Shown: positions 1 through 9,609 of the stretch, piece by piece
Layout: each line of letters begins with the position of its first letter
How positions within the stretch are numbered: position 1 is the stretch's first letter
Assembly: GCA_949710005.1 (NCBI GenBank)
Contig: OX453282.1
Location: 10,926,736-10,990,735 of the forward strand
Reading direction: 5' to 3'
Source of the DNA: Ricordea florida
Taxonomy: Eukaryota > Cnidaria > Anthozoa > Corallimorpharia > Ricordeidae
Length of the DNA: 64,000 bases
Notes under the pieces: model-generated
What the model was told of the DNA's origin: nothing
What the model saw: the letters and a program-made list of their open reading frames with translations, nothing else
Databases searched by the model: none
Position numbers and translations under genes: made by a program

Positions 1-103
1 CAACTACATAACACGTGCTACATGCTTGCATTCACAAATTCCCTTATAACTTAAGGTTTACTCAAGTGCAAAAGGCTATCTAGTATTTTTATCGATTACT
101 ACC

Positions 104-475
104 TGTTCTCGCCAGCGTCGCGTTCAGACATTTCACAGTTCCACGAGAATATCAACAGCTTTATTTTCCACACGTCGAGATTACACTCACAATTACTCTT
201 CTAGTCGTCTTTCGGTGAAATTCGCTATAAACGTAAACTAGGTTTAGAAAAGGGGCGTAAATAAACTCAAGGAAGTAAACAAAGGTTGAGGATTCAGTAA
301 ACTTACACAATTGTGGATCCTGTTGGGGTGTGGAGAGTCAAATTCGGAAAAATACACCAACGCACAAAGTTGTCTCCGTAACAAAAACAAAACATGGCCG
401 ACCCCGAGCACATGGTCGCGATGGCCGAAAGGCCCTATGGGATGAAGTCCGAAACAACAGAAAAAATTAACAACA
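104..475 (-). repeat. 3' LTR of BEL-1
   Basis: Direct repeat of 7840-8211. It is preceded on the element side by a purine-rich tract and on the genome side by CTACC (99-103), the matching target-site duplication. Confidence 0.95.
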
Positions 476-486
476 TCCCGCCCCCC
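476..486 (-). promoter_or_regulatory. Polypurine tract of BEL-1
   Basis: On the minus strand the 11 bases directly upstream of the 3' LTR read GGGGGGCGGGA. This is the expected position of the RNase H-resistant primer for plus-strand DNA synthesis. Confidence 0.8.
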
Positions 487-580
487 ATGAAACCCTAAAG
501 GGGGGTTCATAACAGCGTTGGCCGTAAGTCTTTACACTTAATAATCCAAGTCTCTTCATTTTGGTTCGGTTATCACGACT

Positions 581-2848
581 CTACTCGTCATTTACTCCCT
601 CAAGTAGGCACAGCTTTGTCACTGGTCGCTTGAATGTACTCCGTTCTGTTCGGACTTGGACACTCCTCACCAGCCCATCTGATCCGGGGAAGGTGTTAAG
701 CACTCGACCGAGCTTCCAATGGCTCCTCTTTACATTGTCGTCTGCAATCAGTACAATATCTCCAACGCGAAAATTTCTTTGCTGCAGTTGCCACTTGTGT
801 CTTTCCTGTAATGAAGGTACGTATTCCTTCAACCACCGTCTCCAGAAGTGATTCGCAAGTAGCTGAGCCTGTCTCCAGCGTTTTCGGCTGAACTTATCTT
901 TCTCATCTACCACATCAGGAGGGATGTTCATTGAAGGGCGGACATTCAGGAAATGGTTCGGAGTCAAGGGTTCAGCATCACCTGGAGTCGAGGAGTTGGG
1001 TGTTAACGGCCTCGAATTTGCAATGCGTTCAGCTTCAGAAAACACTGTGGTCAGGACCTCCTCGTTCATTGATTGGTTGCCTAGAATAGCTTTCAGGCTT
1101 CTCTTGACGGTCCTCACCAATCTCTCCCAAACTCCCGACATATGAGAAGCTCCAGGAGGGTGGAAAATCCAATTACACCCTCTCGGTATGAGGTCTTCTT
1201 GTACTTTGTTGTGCTCCATGCTCTCCACGGCCTCTTTTATCTCTTTATCAGCACCAACAAAGTTTGTCCCATTGTCAGAACGAATCTCTTCGACGTGTCC
1301 TCTACGGTTCAAAAATCTTGTAAGCACCAAAATGAAGTCGTCCGTGTCAAGAGATTTGGCCAATTCCAGGTGTACTGCTCGGGAATTCATACATACGAAG
1401 ATGACTCCCCAGCGCTTTTCTGTCACCCTACCTCTTCCACGTTTTACGTAGAAGGGTCCGAAATAGTCTACCCCGGAATAGGTGAACGGGGGCTTGTATG
1501 GCGTTAATCGTACCTTCGGCAAGTCTCCCATCTGCTGGTTCATCTTTGGCCCCATCTGCTTCCTGCATGGGACGCACGCTCTTAAGACTTTCTTGATAGC
1601 TCCTCTGGCTTTCACTATCCAGAACTGTTCTCTTAGAAGTGACAACACCTGTTCTACACCACAATGGCCATTTGCCTCATGGAGACTCCGGATCAAGATA
1701 GTGCTGACATGGTGATTTTTCGGCAAAATCATGGGATTGATAGCATCAGCAGAAATTGGGGCCTTCGATATCCTTCCACCTACACGGATGGTTCCGTCCT
1801 CATTCAAAATTGGCTTGAGCTTGATTATCTTGCTGGAAGCTTTAACTTGCTTTCCTTTACTCAAGTTAGTCACCTCGTCTGGGAAGTTACTCCTCTGCAC
1901 GACTCTCACGATCGTTCTTTTTGCTGTCTCCATATCTTCACAGTTGATATCTCTATTCACTCCGATCACCTCTGGATCTTGTTTCTTGACGGCGTGCCAC
2001 TTTATCCAATCCAGGGACTTGAGAGGCCAGACCACCTTTCGCAAGGTACGCACCCAGCTGGATGATTCAGTGATGAGGCGTTCAACTGCCATGGCGGGTT
2101 CCAGGCTGGTGACGAATATCTCCTTCTTCACCTCGAGCCTTTCAGGGGGAACAACTTCGAACTTGTTCTCTGGCCATTTCTCTTCAGGTTCTCTCAAAAA
2201 GGGTGGTCCCTTCAGCCACCGCTCATTCTTCAGAAAGTCCTCCATCTCTAAGCGACGGCTGACATCGTCCGCAGGATTAATCTTGCTTGGACAGTATCTC
2301 CACTGGTCTGGATGGGTCAATTCTCTGATTTCACTCACTCTGTTCGCCACAAAGGTTTGGAACCGTCGGTTCTCGTTCTTGATATAGTTCAGCGTACTCA
2401 TTGAATCGGACCAGAGGACAACTTTGTCAAACTGGAAGCCAAGCTCCTTTCTGACTGTTGAGTCAATACGTGCTGCCAGAAATGCGCCTTGCAGCTCAAG
2501 TCGTGGTAGGCTCACAGTCTTTATGGGAGCGTTCCTTGATTTCCCGGTTATGAAGGAACATTCAGTCTCGGCATCTGAATACTCGATGCGCAAATAGCTC
2601 GCAGTTCCATAACCAACCTCTGAGGCATCTGCAAAATGGTGTAGTTGCAGTTTGACCCCCTCATGGTGTGGACGACTGAAGTAGCATCTCGGAATGCTCA
2701 AGTTCTCCAGGAGAGGCAAAGCGCTCTTCCACCTCTTCCATTTCTCAAGAATCTCTCCACTGATTGGGTGATCCCAAGGTTTTTTCCGCTTCCATAGGGT
2801 TTGCATAATCTGTTTTGCTGGCAGCAGCACTGGAGCCACAAAATTCAA
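581..2848 (-). CDS. BEL-1 RNase H, integrase and C-terminal domain
   Basis: Open frame of 755 codons. RNase H is at about residues 70-190 (FADASEVGYG, LPRLELQGA, LWSDSMSTLNYI, NPADDVSR). The integrase zinc domain is at about 390-430 (HEANGHCG ... CVPCRK). The catalytic core is at about 459-580, with acidic residues in SGVDYFGPF, RSDNGTNFVGA and GVWERLV. The pol C-terminal domain typical of BEL/Pao ends the frame (FRVGDIVLIADD, LGRVLNTFPG). All three integrase acidic residues are present. It has no start codon of its own; it is the 3' part of a gag-pol polyprotein put out of frame by one base at its 5' edge. Confidence 0.93.
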   Translation of the reverse strand: MNFVAPVLLPAKQIMQTLWKRKKPWDHPISGEILEKWKRWKSALPLLENLSIPRCYFSRPHHEGVKLQLHHFADASEVGYGTASYLRIEYSDAETECSFITGKSRNAPIKTVSLPRLELQGAFLAARIDSTVRKELGFQFDKVVLWSDSMSTLNYIKNENRRFQTFVANRVSEIRELTHPDQWRYCPSKINPADDVSRRLEMEDFLKNERWLKGPPFLREPEEKWPENKFEVVPPERLEVKKEIFVTSLEPAMAVERLITESSSWVRTLRKVVWPLKSLDWIKWHAVKKQDPEVIGVNRDINCEDMETAKRTIVRVVQRSNFPDEVTNLSKGKQVKASSKIIKLKPILNEDGTIRVGGRISKAPISADAINPMILPKNHHVSTILIRSLHEANGHCGVEQVLSLLREQFWIVKARGAIKKVLRACVPCRKQMGPKMNQQMGDLPKVRLTPYKPPFTYSGVDYFGPFYVKRGRGRVTEKRWGVIFVCMNSRAVHLELAKSLDTDDFILVLTRFLNRRGHVEEIRSDNGTNFVGADKEIKEAVESMEHNKVQEDLIPRGCNWIFHPPGASHMSGVWERLVRTVKRSLKAILGNQSMNEEVLTTVFSEAERIANSRPLTPNSSTPGDAEPLTPNHFLNVRPSMNIPPDVVDEKDKFSRKRWRQAQLLANHFWRRWLKEYVPSLQERHKWQLQQRNFRVGDIVLIADDNVKRSHWKLGRVLNTFPGSDGLVRSVQVRTERSTFKRPVTKLCLLEGVNDE

Positions 2849-3591
2849 CGGTCGAACACGGAGGCAATCGTTGACAACACACCTCGCATTGTATTTGGCT
2901 TGTTTAACTGTACTGTTTTGAATCCCAGCGTATCGGTTTCAATTCTCCATTGCATTCCAAGGGCTCGATCAATTGGTAGTTCATCCAAGTCGAGGTCGAG
3001 AGAAGGTGCAGCTCTCTTCTTCACGGGTATCTCTCCTAGAACTTGGCGATCGTTGCTTTGAAATTTGGTCAGGTTGAAGCCTCCTTTTGCGCACAACTTC
3101 ACAAGTTGGTCAGCCAATGATATTGCTGCTGTGGGGGTGCCCACTGACTTTAGCAGATCGTCAACGTAGAAATTACGCTTCACAGTTTCCACAGCGGCAG
3201 GGTCGAAAGCCTTTGCATTGTCGTCTGCACTTCTCCGCAGGGTGAAATTTGCTGCACATGGCGAGTCGGTTGCACCAAAAATGTGCACAGTCATCACATA
3301 CTCCTCAGGAGAATCGGTCATACTTTTAGGCCACCATAGAAATCTTAGCGAGTCTTGGTCCTCCTTGCGGACTTTAACCTGGTGAAACATACTCTCCAAA
3401 TCGGCCACTAGAGCAATGTTCTCTTCTCGGAACCTCAGGAGCACCCCCACGAGACTGTTGGTGCAGTCTGGTCTCTGTAGAAGGTTCTTGTTCAGGGAGG
3501 TCCCCTTATGCTCTGCAGCTGCGTCAAATACAATCCGCACCTTCCCAGGTTTGTTAGGATTCATGACAGCAAAATGCGGTAAGTACCAAGT
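2845..3591 (-). pseudogene. BEL-1 reverse transcriptase block
   Basis: This is the continuation of BEL pol on the far side of the LINE. It contains VRIVFDAAAEHKG, the palm motif ALVADLESMFHQ, FGATDSPCAANF and the catalytic FYVDDLL, so the RT active-site aspartates are intact. The frame stops within the conserved segment that follows ASVFD, and the RNase H-integrase block resumes in another frame four bases away, which fits the loss of one base near 2848-2852. The 5' part of this block is cut from its gag-protease portion by the LINE. Confidence 0.88.
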
Positions 3592-3598
3592 TCTAGGT

Positions 3599-4942
3599 TA
3601 ATGTTCTAGATGCTTTCTTTAACAGCATCTATGTCAAAAATCGCCGAAGAATGTGTCATTGCAGACTACGTCAAACCTGCTGTGCTAAGAACACTCAACC
3701 CTAATCAATATGGCGCAGTGCCCAATTCCTCCACGACTCAAGCTTTGATTCATATGGTTCACTACTGGGCTAAAGAGACTGACGGAAATGGAACTGTCCT
3801 CTTTGATTATCAGAAAGCTTTTGACTTCATAAATCACAATATACTCGTACGGAAGCTTTCTACGCTTGACCTGCCAAATCATATCACTAACTGGATAATT
3901 GATTTCTTGAGCGATCGCTCGCAACGGATCAAACTAGCAGATGGGTGCTACTCTGAGTGGGGATACGTTCCCTCTGGAGTACCACAGGGAACGAAACTTG
4001 GGCCCTGGTTGTTCTTGATGCTTATTAACGACCTAAATCTTGTTGCATCTAACGATCACAATGTGACACGTATTTGGAAGTATGTTGATGACACTACGGC
4101 GTCTGAATTTGTTCCTAAGAACTCTGAAAGCAACGCACAGCAGATAGCCGATAGTGTGTCTCAGTGGTCTTCTGACAACAAGATGAAGCTAAATAGCGAC
4201 AAATGCAAGGAACTGAGAATTTCCTTTTCTAGAACTCAAAGAGATTTCTCACCAGTCACTGTCAATGGTAAAGAACTTGAGGTAGTTCGACACGCAAAAC
4301 TACTTGGTGTTACAATTTCTAGCGACTTATTATGGAATCAGCATATAAGTAATATTATCAAGAAAGCTTCCAAACGACTTTATTTCCTGGTTCAGCTCAA
4401 GCGGGCACGTGTGTCCTCTAAAGACCTCGTTCTTTTCTACGCGATGTGTATAAGATCAATATTAACGTACGCAGCTCCAGTATTCTACCTTGCTTTGCCA
4501 CAATATCTACAGTGTGAACTAGAGCGTGTTCAAAAAAGAGCACTTTCTATTATCAATCCCAACAGAAACTATGATGAGGCATTAGAAGAAGCCGAAATAC
4601 CCTCCATTAACACTTATATCAAGGAAACATGCAGAACTTTCTTCCATTCTATCGTAAACACCAAAGATCACAGGCTTAATGGACTGCTACCAAATATTAA
4701 AGAAACTAACTATAACCTAAGACAACCTAGTCACTTTGCCATCCCGAAGTGGAAGACCAATCGCTTTAAAAACACCTTCATAATGTCTTCAAGTATCAAT
4801 TTTTAGGACATGAACTTTTTATTGTATTTTATCGTATTGTATGTATTTTAAATTATTAATCATTATTCATTGTAATACGCAATTCAGCCATGTTTACTGG
4901 CTGCGATGTTTTACTTTATTAAACTATCTATCTATCTATCTA
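3599..4942 (+). mobile_element. 5'-truncated non-LTR retrotransposon nested in BEL-1 pol
   Basis: This plus-strand insertion of about 1.34 kb sits inside the minus-strand BEL pol. A 7-bp repeat TCTAGGT is present at 3592-3598 and 4943-4949 and reads as the target duplication, although its right copy adjoins the (CTAT)n tail, so its exact length is uncertain. The element begins in the middle of an RT domain and ends in a short 3' UTR and a tetranucleotide tail, the usual form of a 5'-truncated LINE. Removing it leaves the BEL reading frame in register, so the LINE arrived after BEL-1. Confidence 0.9.
3610..4806 (+). CDS. LINE reverse transcriptase, C-terminal part (CR1/L2/jockey-like)
   Basis: Open frame of 398 codons. 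Residues from about 45 to 170 carry RT blocks: LFDYQKAFDFINH, the strongly conserved SGVPQGTKLGPWLF, and the catalytic KYVDDTTASE with its two aspartates. The remainder is a typical thumb and C-terminal region ending in NTFIMSSSINF. The endonuclease and the first RT motifs are missing through 5' truncation, so the piece cannot act alone. The YVDDTT box points to the CR1/L2/jockey-type group; I cannot name the clade with certainty. Confidence 0.85.
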   Translation: MLSLTASMSKIAEECVIADYVKPAVLRTLNPNQYGAVPNSSTTQALIHMVHYWAKETDGNGTVLFDYQKAFDFINHNILVRKLSTLDLPNHITNWIIDFLSDRSQRIKLADGCYSEWGYVPSGVPQGTKLGPWLFLMLINDLNLVASNDHNVTRIWKYVDDTTASEFVPKNSESNAQQIADSVSQWSSDNKMKLNSDKCKELRISFSRTQRDFSPVTVNGKELEVVRHAKLLGVTISSDLLWNQHISNIIKKASKRLYFLVQLKRARVSSKDLVLFYAMCIRSILTYAAPVFYLALPQYLQCELERVQKRALSIINPNRNYDEALEEAEIPSINTYIKETCRTFFHSIVNTKDHRLNGLLPNIKETNYNLRQPSHFAIPKWKTNRFKNTFIMSSSINF

Positions 4943-7867
4943 TCTAGGTCCTCTTTTTTTAGCTTCAGCGGGCGTCAATTTTCTAGCATGCCCCTTGGAG
5001 ATGTAATCTTCCATGACTGCACGGTACTTGTCTTCGAGCCCTGGCTCACGAACGAATTTCCTCTTCAGGCTCTGCATCCTCCTTTCGTCTTCACAGCGAT
5101 TGTTAGGTAATTCAACCTCCTCACTGCGCCACAGCAGACCAGTTTCATAATGACCATCATGCACCTTCATTGTTCTTTGTAATATGTCAACTGCATGCAT
5201 ATCTTCTCTGGACATATTATGGGATGTCAGAATCGTAGAATCACTTGCATTAATCTCGTTCCTTGAGAGGTCGTCTTTCCGCGTGCCGAAGGCATCCAAA
5301 TTCCAGAACTTCTCAATCTGATCATGGAGTTTCTTATCACAGCTTGTAAAGTTGATGTTAAGATCCTTGGGAGTAGGAACACCTTGGAGAATTCCAGTAA
5401 TGACCCAGCCCAGTGGTCCTCTCAATGCCCTCAGTTGACTGTGTGGTGTGCTAGGTTTTCGCACTTCAAACACTTCGTGCGCGTAGTCGACATCTTTTCC
5501 TATCAAGACAGAGACCTTTTGGATCTCTACATCCGGGATCTCTATGTCCTTCAAATGTGGGTGGAGGGACGCATCGATGTTCCTGGGAAGCCACTTTTCT
5601 GAGATGTTAAACTTCTCTGACACCAGACCTTCTTCGACCGTAATCGTCTCTCCGACGCCGTTAGCTGACTGAAGCTGAAATTTCACCTCTTGAAGTTCTT
5701 CATTCGTTTTCTCCATTAGAGTGTTAACAGAAACCTGCTCCTTTCGTCCTTTCAATCCAAGAGTGGTGGCGACATCACTACTTATTATGGTGCCTCGAGA
5801 TGCATTGTCAAGCAGGCCATAGGTAGTTACATAAGACCTACTGGGAGCTATCACCTTGACAGGGACGACATGCAGCAACACCGCTTTTGAAGGAGTCCCA
5901 GTGATAGTAGCATACTCTTCAACAGTCCTGGGCGCATCTGACTGACGAACTTCTCTTGTTTCTTCCTGCACCTCCCCTTGCCCTATCTGTCCTTGTGGCT
6001 GTCTCTCAAGCTGCGGCCTTTGACCTTGCTCACTTGTTTTCTTCTTGTAAGGATAATGCAGCAACCTGTGATGTCGTCTATCACTTCCACACCTACAGAA
6101 AGCTTTGGACTCGCACCTAGCACGCATGTGGCCAGATTTCAGGCAAACGTGACACAATTTGTGTCGCTTAACAATCTCCCATCGGGCTTGAATGTCGTCA
6201 GCTTTAAATCTTTCGCATTGAGTAAGCTCATGTTTCTCCGAGCAGCAATAGCAATGATTAAGGCTCTGCATTCTAATTTTCCTCTCCGCATTCGAGGGTC
6301 TGACAATCCCACTATAAGCCTTTATATCTGTGGTGAATGCAGAGGTGTGTCGGCCTGGCCTAGCGTTCGATTCACTCTGTTTCTCAGGTCTCTTGTCACA
6401 GACAAATCCTGGGTCATTCTTGATGTCAGCCTGTCGTTTGACAAATTTGGCCAGGTCAGAAAGCCGAGGGGTTGAGCCACTCTCTCGGATTTTGAATGAG
6501 GCTTCTCCCCATTTGTTCACGAGATAGTTTGGCAATCGCCGCGCAATTTGCTTTAGGTTTGATACTGTACTCGCCTCAAGTTCATATTCTCCAGAGACCT
6601 TCTTTGAGGCTGACTCTAGTTGTTCTGCGAAGTTCCTCAGTCCCACATAGTCAGTGTTGGACAATTTCTGCCCCTTTGTCAGATTCTCTATGCAGCCAGC
6701 AGCAACAGTAGCGGGCTGTCCATACCGTGCCAGCAGGATTTCTAGCACTGCATCATACGAGCACCCTGAAACCCTCTCAACGACTTCATAGGCCTCACCG
6801 GCCAGAAACTTGGGAAGAAATTCTAATTTTTGGCTATCGGTCAGAATCCCATCTTCCAAATTGTCCCGGAGTCTGTTTCTAAAGATGGGATAGTCGCTGG
6901 GGTTCCCTGAGAATTTAATGGGCTGCATGGCTTGCAGCATTGTCAACTTCAGCAAAATGGCTGTGGTGTCATCACTTCTGTTGGTATTCGCTGACGCGGG
7001 CTTAGCCCTGCGACCCTCATCACCTTCGGGGGGAATTTCTTTCTTTGTCAGGGGATTCGTCCAGGTAGTGTTCTGAATTCTGTCTTTAGGGGGCACTTCG
7101 GGTGGTATGAAGTCAGGGATCTTCGGGTTCAAGGTTTTTTCATCGCAACCCGCCGACCATCTAGCAATTTTTTCATGTTGTGTCATCGGTAACATAAGCG
7201 ATAACTCTACTTTGTCCTCTAGGGAAGTATTGGTGGCAGTATCAGTGCCATCCTCAAGAAATTCGGCTTCCTTTTCTGCCAGTTGGACCTGATACTTTAA
7301 TTCACAAGCCCTCCTCTTCTTACAAAATTCCAGCTCAATCCTTTTGTTTTCCATTTCTAATTCGTACTGAGCCACTTCTTGATCCCGTTGCAACAATAAT
7401 TTCCTCATTTCAACATTTTTTCTAGCCTCTCCGAGTTTTGACTGCTTTGAAGAGGTGTACGACTTCTTATACTCTTTTCCTGGGATTTTAGGGCGTTTGA
7501 AACAATCATTAATTGCATCTATGCAAGCATGATATTCCGTTTGAGTTTCCTGGTGTTTATTTTTAACCCGCTCAAATTCTTCTTGGGGCAACTCTTTCAT
7601 CACATAGAAACTATAGCAGTTATCGTATTTCTTCCAAGCTAAACTCAAGTCCTTCAAGGCATTCTCAAGTTCATCGTACTTCAATTCAACAAGGCAAGCC
7701 TTTGCACACTTCAACTTTGTACTCACGCGACCTAAGAAGCCAGCGAGTGAATTCTTGTGTTGCTCCAGTCCATCCGATTCCACCAAATTTTCACCACGGG
7801 CTGGACTTTCGCTCCTCTCATGATCCAATTGTCGAATGATGTTCTCGCCAGCGTCGCGTTCAGACAT
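4940..7867 (-). CDS. BEL-1 gag-protease and start of RT (frame cut by LINE)
   Basis: The frame is open from upstream of 7909; the first ATG is at 7867, giving about 975 codons. From the N-terminus it shows a charged helical/coiled-coil stretch (about residues 150-220 of the open frame), a DUF1759-like capsid region (about 320-480, with KFSGNP and WGEASFK), two Cys/His clusters (CYCCSEKHELTQC and CHVCLKSGHMRARC, about 553-600), and an aspartic-protease-like segment (YGLLDNAS, about 698-705) with an unusual D-N-A-S in place of D-S/T-G. The frame ends with the RT N-terminus at an artificial TAG made by the tetranucleotide tail of the nested LINE. Without the LINE the frame would continue into the RT block at 2845-3591. 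The first nine codons lie in the 5' LTR. Confidence 0.9.
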   Translation of the reverse strand: MSERDAGENIIRQLDHERSESPARGENLVESDGLEQHKNSLAGFLGRVSTKLKCAKACLVELKYDELENALKDLSLAWKKYDNCYSFYVMKELPQEEFERVKNKHQETQTEYHACIDAINDCFKRPKIPGKEYKKSYTSSKQSKLGEARKNVEMRKLLLQRDQEVAQYELEMENKRIELEFCKKRRACELKYQVQLAEKEAEFLEDGTDTATNTSLEDKVELSLMLPMTQHEKIARWSAGCDEKTLNPKIPDFIPPEVPPKDRIQNTTWTNPLTKKEIPPEGDEGRRAKPASANTNRSDDTTAILLKLTMLQAMQPIKFSGNPSDYPIFRNRLRDNLEDGILTDSQKLEFLPKFLAGEAYEVVERVSGCSYDAVLEILLARYGQPATVAAGCIENLTKGQKLSNTDYVGLRNFAEQLESASKKVSGEYELEASTVSNLKQIARRLPNYLVNKWGEASFKIRESGSTPRLSDLAKFVKRQADIKNDPGFVCDKRPEKQSESNARPGRHTSAFTTDIKAYSGIVRPSNAERKIRMQSLNHCYCCSEKHELTQCERFKADDIQARWEIVKRHKLCHVCLKSGHMRARCESKAFCRCGSDRRHHRLLHYPYKKKTSEQGQRPQLERQPQGQIGQGEVQEETREVRQSDAPRTVEEYATITGTPSKAVLLHVVPVKVIAPSRSYVTTYGLLDNASRGTIISSDVATTLGLKGRKEQVSVNTLMEKTNEELQEVKFQLQSANGVGETITVEEGLVSEKFNISEKWLPRNIDASLHPHLKDIEIPDVEIQKVSVLIGKDVDYAHEVFEVRKPSTPHSQLRALRGPLGWVITGILQGVPTPKDLNINFTSCDKKLHDQIEKFWNLDAFGTRKDDLSRNEINASDSTILTSHNMSREDMHAVDILQRTMKVHDGHYETGLLWRSEEVELPNNRCEDERRMQSLKRKFVREPGLEDKYRAVMEDYISKGHARKLTPAEAKKRGPR

Positions 7868-8211
7868 TTCACAGTTCCACGAGAATATCAACAGCTTTAT
7901 TTTCCACACGTCGAGATTACACTCACAATTACTCTTCTAGTCGTCTTTCGGTGAAATTCGCTATAAACGTAAACTAGGTTTAGAAAAGGGGCGTAAATAA
8001 ACTCAAGGAAGTAAACAAAGGTTGAGGATTCAGTAAACTTACACAATTGTGGATCCTGTTGGGGTGTGGAGAGTCAAATTCGGAAAAATACACCAACGCA
8101 CAAAGTTGTCTCCGTAACAAAAACAAAACATGGCCGACCCCGAGCACATGGTCGCGATGGCCGAAAGGCCCTATGGGATGAAGTCCGAAACAACAGAAAA
8201 AATTAACAACA
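7840..8211 (-). repeat. 5' LTR of BEL-1
   Basis: 372-bp direct repeat partner of 104-475, with identical length and, by eye, identical sequence. On the minus strand it starts TGTTGT and ends GAGAACA. It is followed on the outside by the target duplication CTACC (8212-8216). The first in-frame ATG of gag lies at 7867, inside this LTR. Confidence 0.95.
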
Positions 8212-8216
8212 CTACC

Positions 8217-8795
8217 AAACACAGCAATCAATACGTTTTACTTGCTTTTTCTGTACCGAGACCATCCTTGGAGACCCAAGGCCAGACAGTCAGTGGTTAG
8301 CGAAACGCCCCGGAAATCCGGGGATAGACCGAAACTGGCAACATCGATTTAGGGATGGACCATTATTTTCCTGGAAGGGGGATTGGGAAAAAAGAGGGGA
8401 AGGAAGGGTGCGGGGGGGAGGGGGGGAAGGGAGGAAGTGTATATGTCTCCCCGCAATAAATTTTTTCATCCGCTTCACGTTTGCAACAATTTTGTCTTTT
8501 CAGACCCTGCAAACAATTGTTCTCAATATTTCTCACGCCTCTCTCTCTATTAATGTTATCCAGTTTTCCATAATCGATTTCCACGATTAATGGCCTCAAT
8601 GGAGATGTAGATGTCCATTACTTGCCTTATACTACGGTCCAAGGTGGACTGCCCTTGAATAATTGGCCCAATGTAGCTAGGTAATAATCTTCACAACAAA
8701 ACTATATATCTAAACTAAACTTCGCAACTTTAGATTGGAAGGCAACAGTTTCTTCATATTTATTCTTATTGGTTCATTTCATTATGTAACGTTCA
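8217..8795. other. Intergenic, G-rich stretch, no gene seen
   Basis: Sequence right of BEL-1 has no convincing coding potential. A purine/G-rich run (about 8374-8434) sits in what looks like a short dispersed repeat (about 8240-8600), whose boundaries I cannot fix from one copy. Confidence 0.4.
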
Positions 8796-9542
8796 TTACG
8801 AAAACTTAAGTGCAGTTTTCTTATTTTTAAGTTTGTTTTTTTTTTTTGCTGCCTCTCCCTCTTCTTTTTTTTTCTTGTGTTTGGAATCCCTTTCAGCACC
8901 AGCGGTATGCTGAGAACCAACACCCACACTAGCAGTATCTGTGTCACAAGTACTTGCACCAACGGCTGCAACCACGCCGGCAACATCTCGACCAACCACA
9001 GTAACTGTACCCGCGCCCAAACCAGCTATGTCTCGAGCACAAGCACCCACAGCAGTAGTGTCCTGAACACCAGTACCCACATCAGCAGTGTCTTGAACAC
9101 CTCAACGCACAGCAACACCAGCAGTGTCTTGAACATCTGCATGCACAACCACACAAGCAGCACCTCGAGTATCAACTGCACCTACACAAACAGTTTCTTG
9201 GGCACCTGCACCCGCACCCGCACCAGTAGTGTCTTGATCACCTGTATGCAAAGAAACACCAGCACCCACACTAGCAGTGTCTTGGACAACAGAACCACAC
9301 CCATAACAGTAGTGTCTTGAGCACCTGCACCCACACTGGCACCCAAACCTGCAGTGTCTAGAACACCTCCATCTGCAGCCACGCCAGCACCCATATTGGT
9401 TGTGTCTCGACCACCTGCAACAGCTGCTACACCAGCAGTATCTGGACCAACCGCACTCACACTAGCATTCATAGTATCTACAGGCTCTGTTTGTTCATTC
9501 TTTGACGTTACTCTGTTATCAAAGGATAATCACAAAACATAG
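8796..9542 (-). repeat. Degenerate 30-bp minisatellite with decapeptide coding pattern
   Basis: The minus strand holds about twenty imperfect repeats of roughly 30 bases that translate as variants of GAGVQDTAGV (for example VGPDTAGVAA, GVLDTAGLGA, GAGAQDTTVM, GTGVQDTTAV). They are followed by a very basic tail (KHKKKKEEGEAAKKKNKLKNKK). The pattern is spread over at least two frames (9182-9472 and 8796-9080), so no single protein is encoded now. It may be a decayed exon of a repetitive protein or a minisatellite with chance openness. I recognise no family. Confidence 0.55.
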
Positions 9543-9609
9543 AAACCTATTGAGGAAAAAATTACAACAGCTTTAATATTGGAACTTCCTTACCAACAGT
9601 AACAGCCAA

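Larger units (their letters stand above)
104..8211 (-). mobile_element. BEL/Pao LTR retrotransposon BEL-1, full length, with nested LINE
   Basis: Two 372-bp direct repeats (104-475 and 7840-8211) that I read as identical enclose a gag-protease-RT-RNaseH-integrase region on the minus strand. The element is flanked by the 5-bp duplication CTACC (99-103 and 8212-8216). The LTRs start TG and end CA. The order protease, RT, RNase H, integrase, an RT catalytic motif FYVDD and an integrase of the DYFGP type are characteristic of BEL/Pao. A polypurine tract lies at the expected edge of the 3' LTR. The coding region is broken twice: a LINE is inserted at 3599-4942, and a one-base frame change near 2848 separates RT from RNase H. 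No envelope gene is seen. Identical LTRs imply a very recent insertion. Confidence 0.95.

Noticed and set aside
1731-2387. Plus-strand ORFs opposite BEL, Gypsy and SET regions (for example 1731-2387, 20167-20547, 21361-21828, 55978-56437)
   Set aside because: Antisense shadows of conserved minus-strand coding frames.
581-8211. Envelope gene in BEL-1 or BEL-2
   Set aside because: No open frame between integrase and 3' LTR; less than 120 bases remain in either element.
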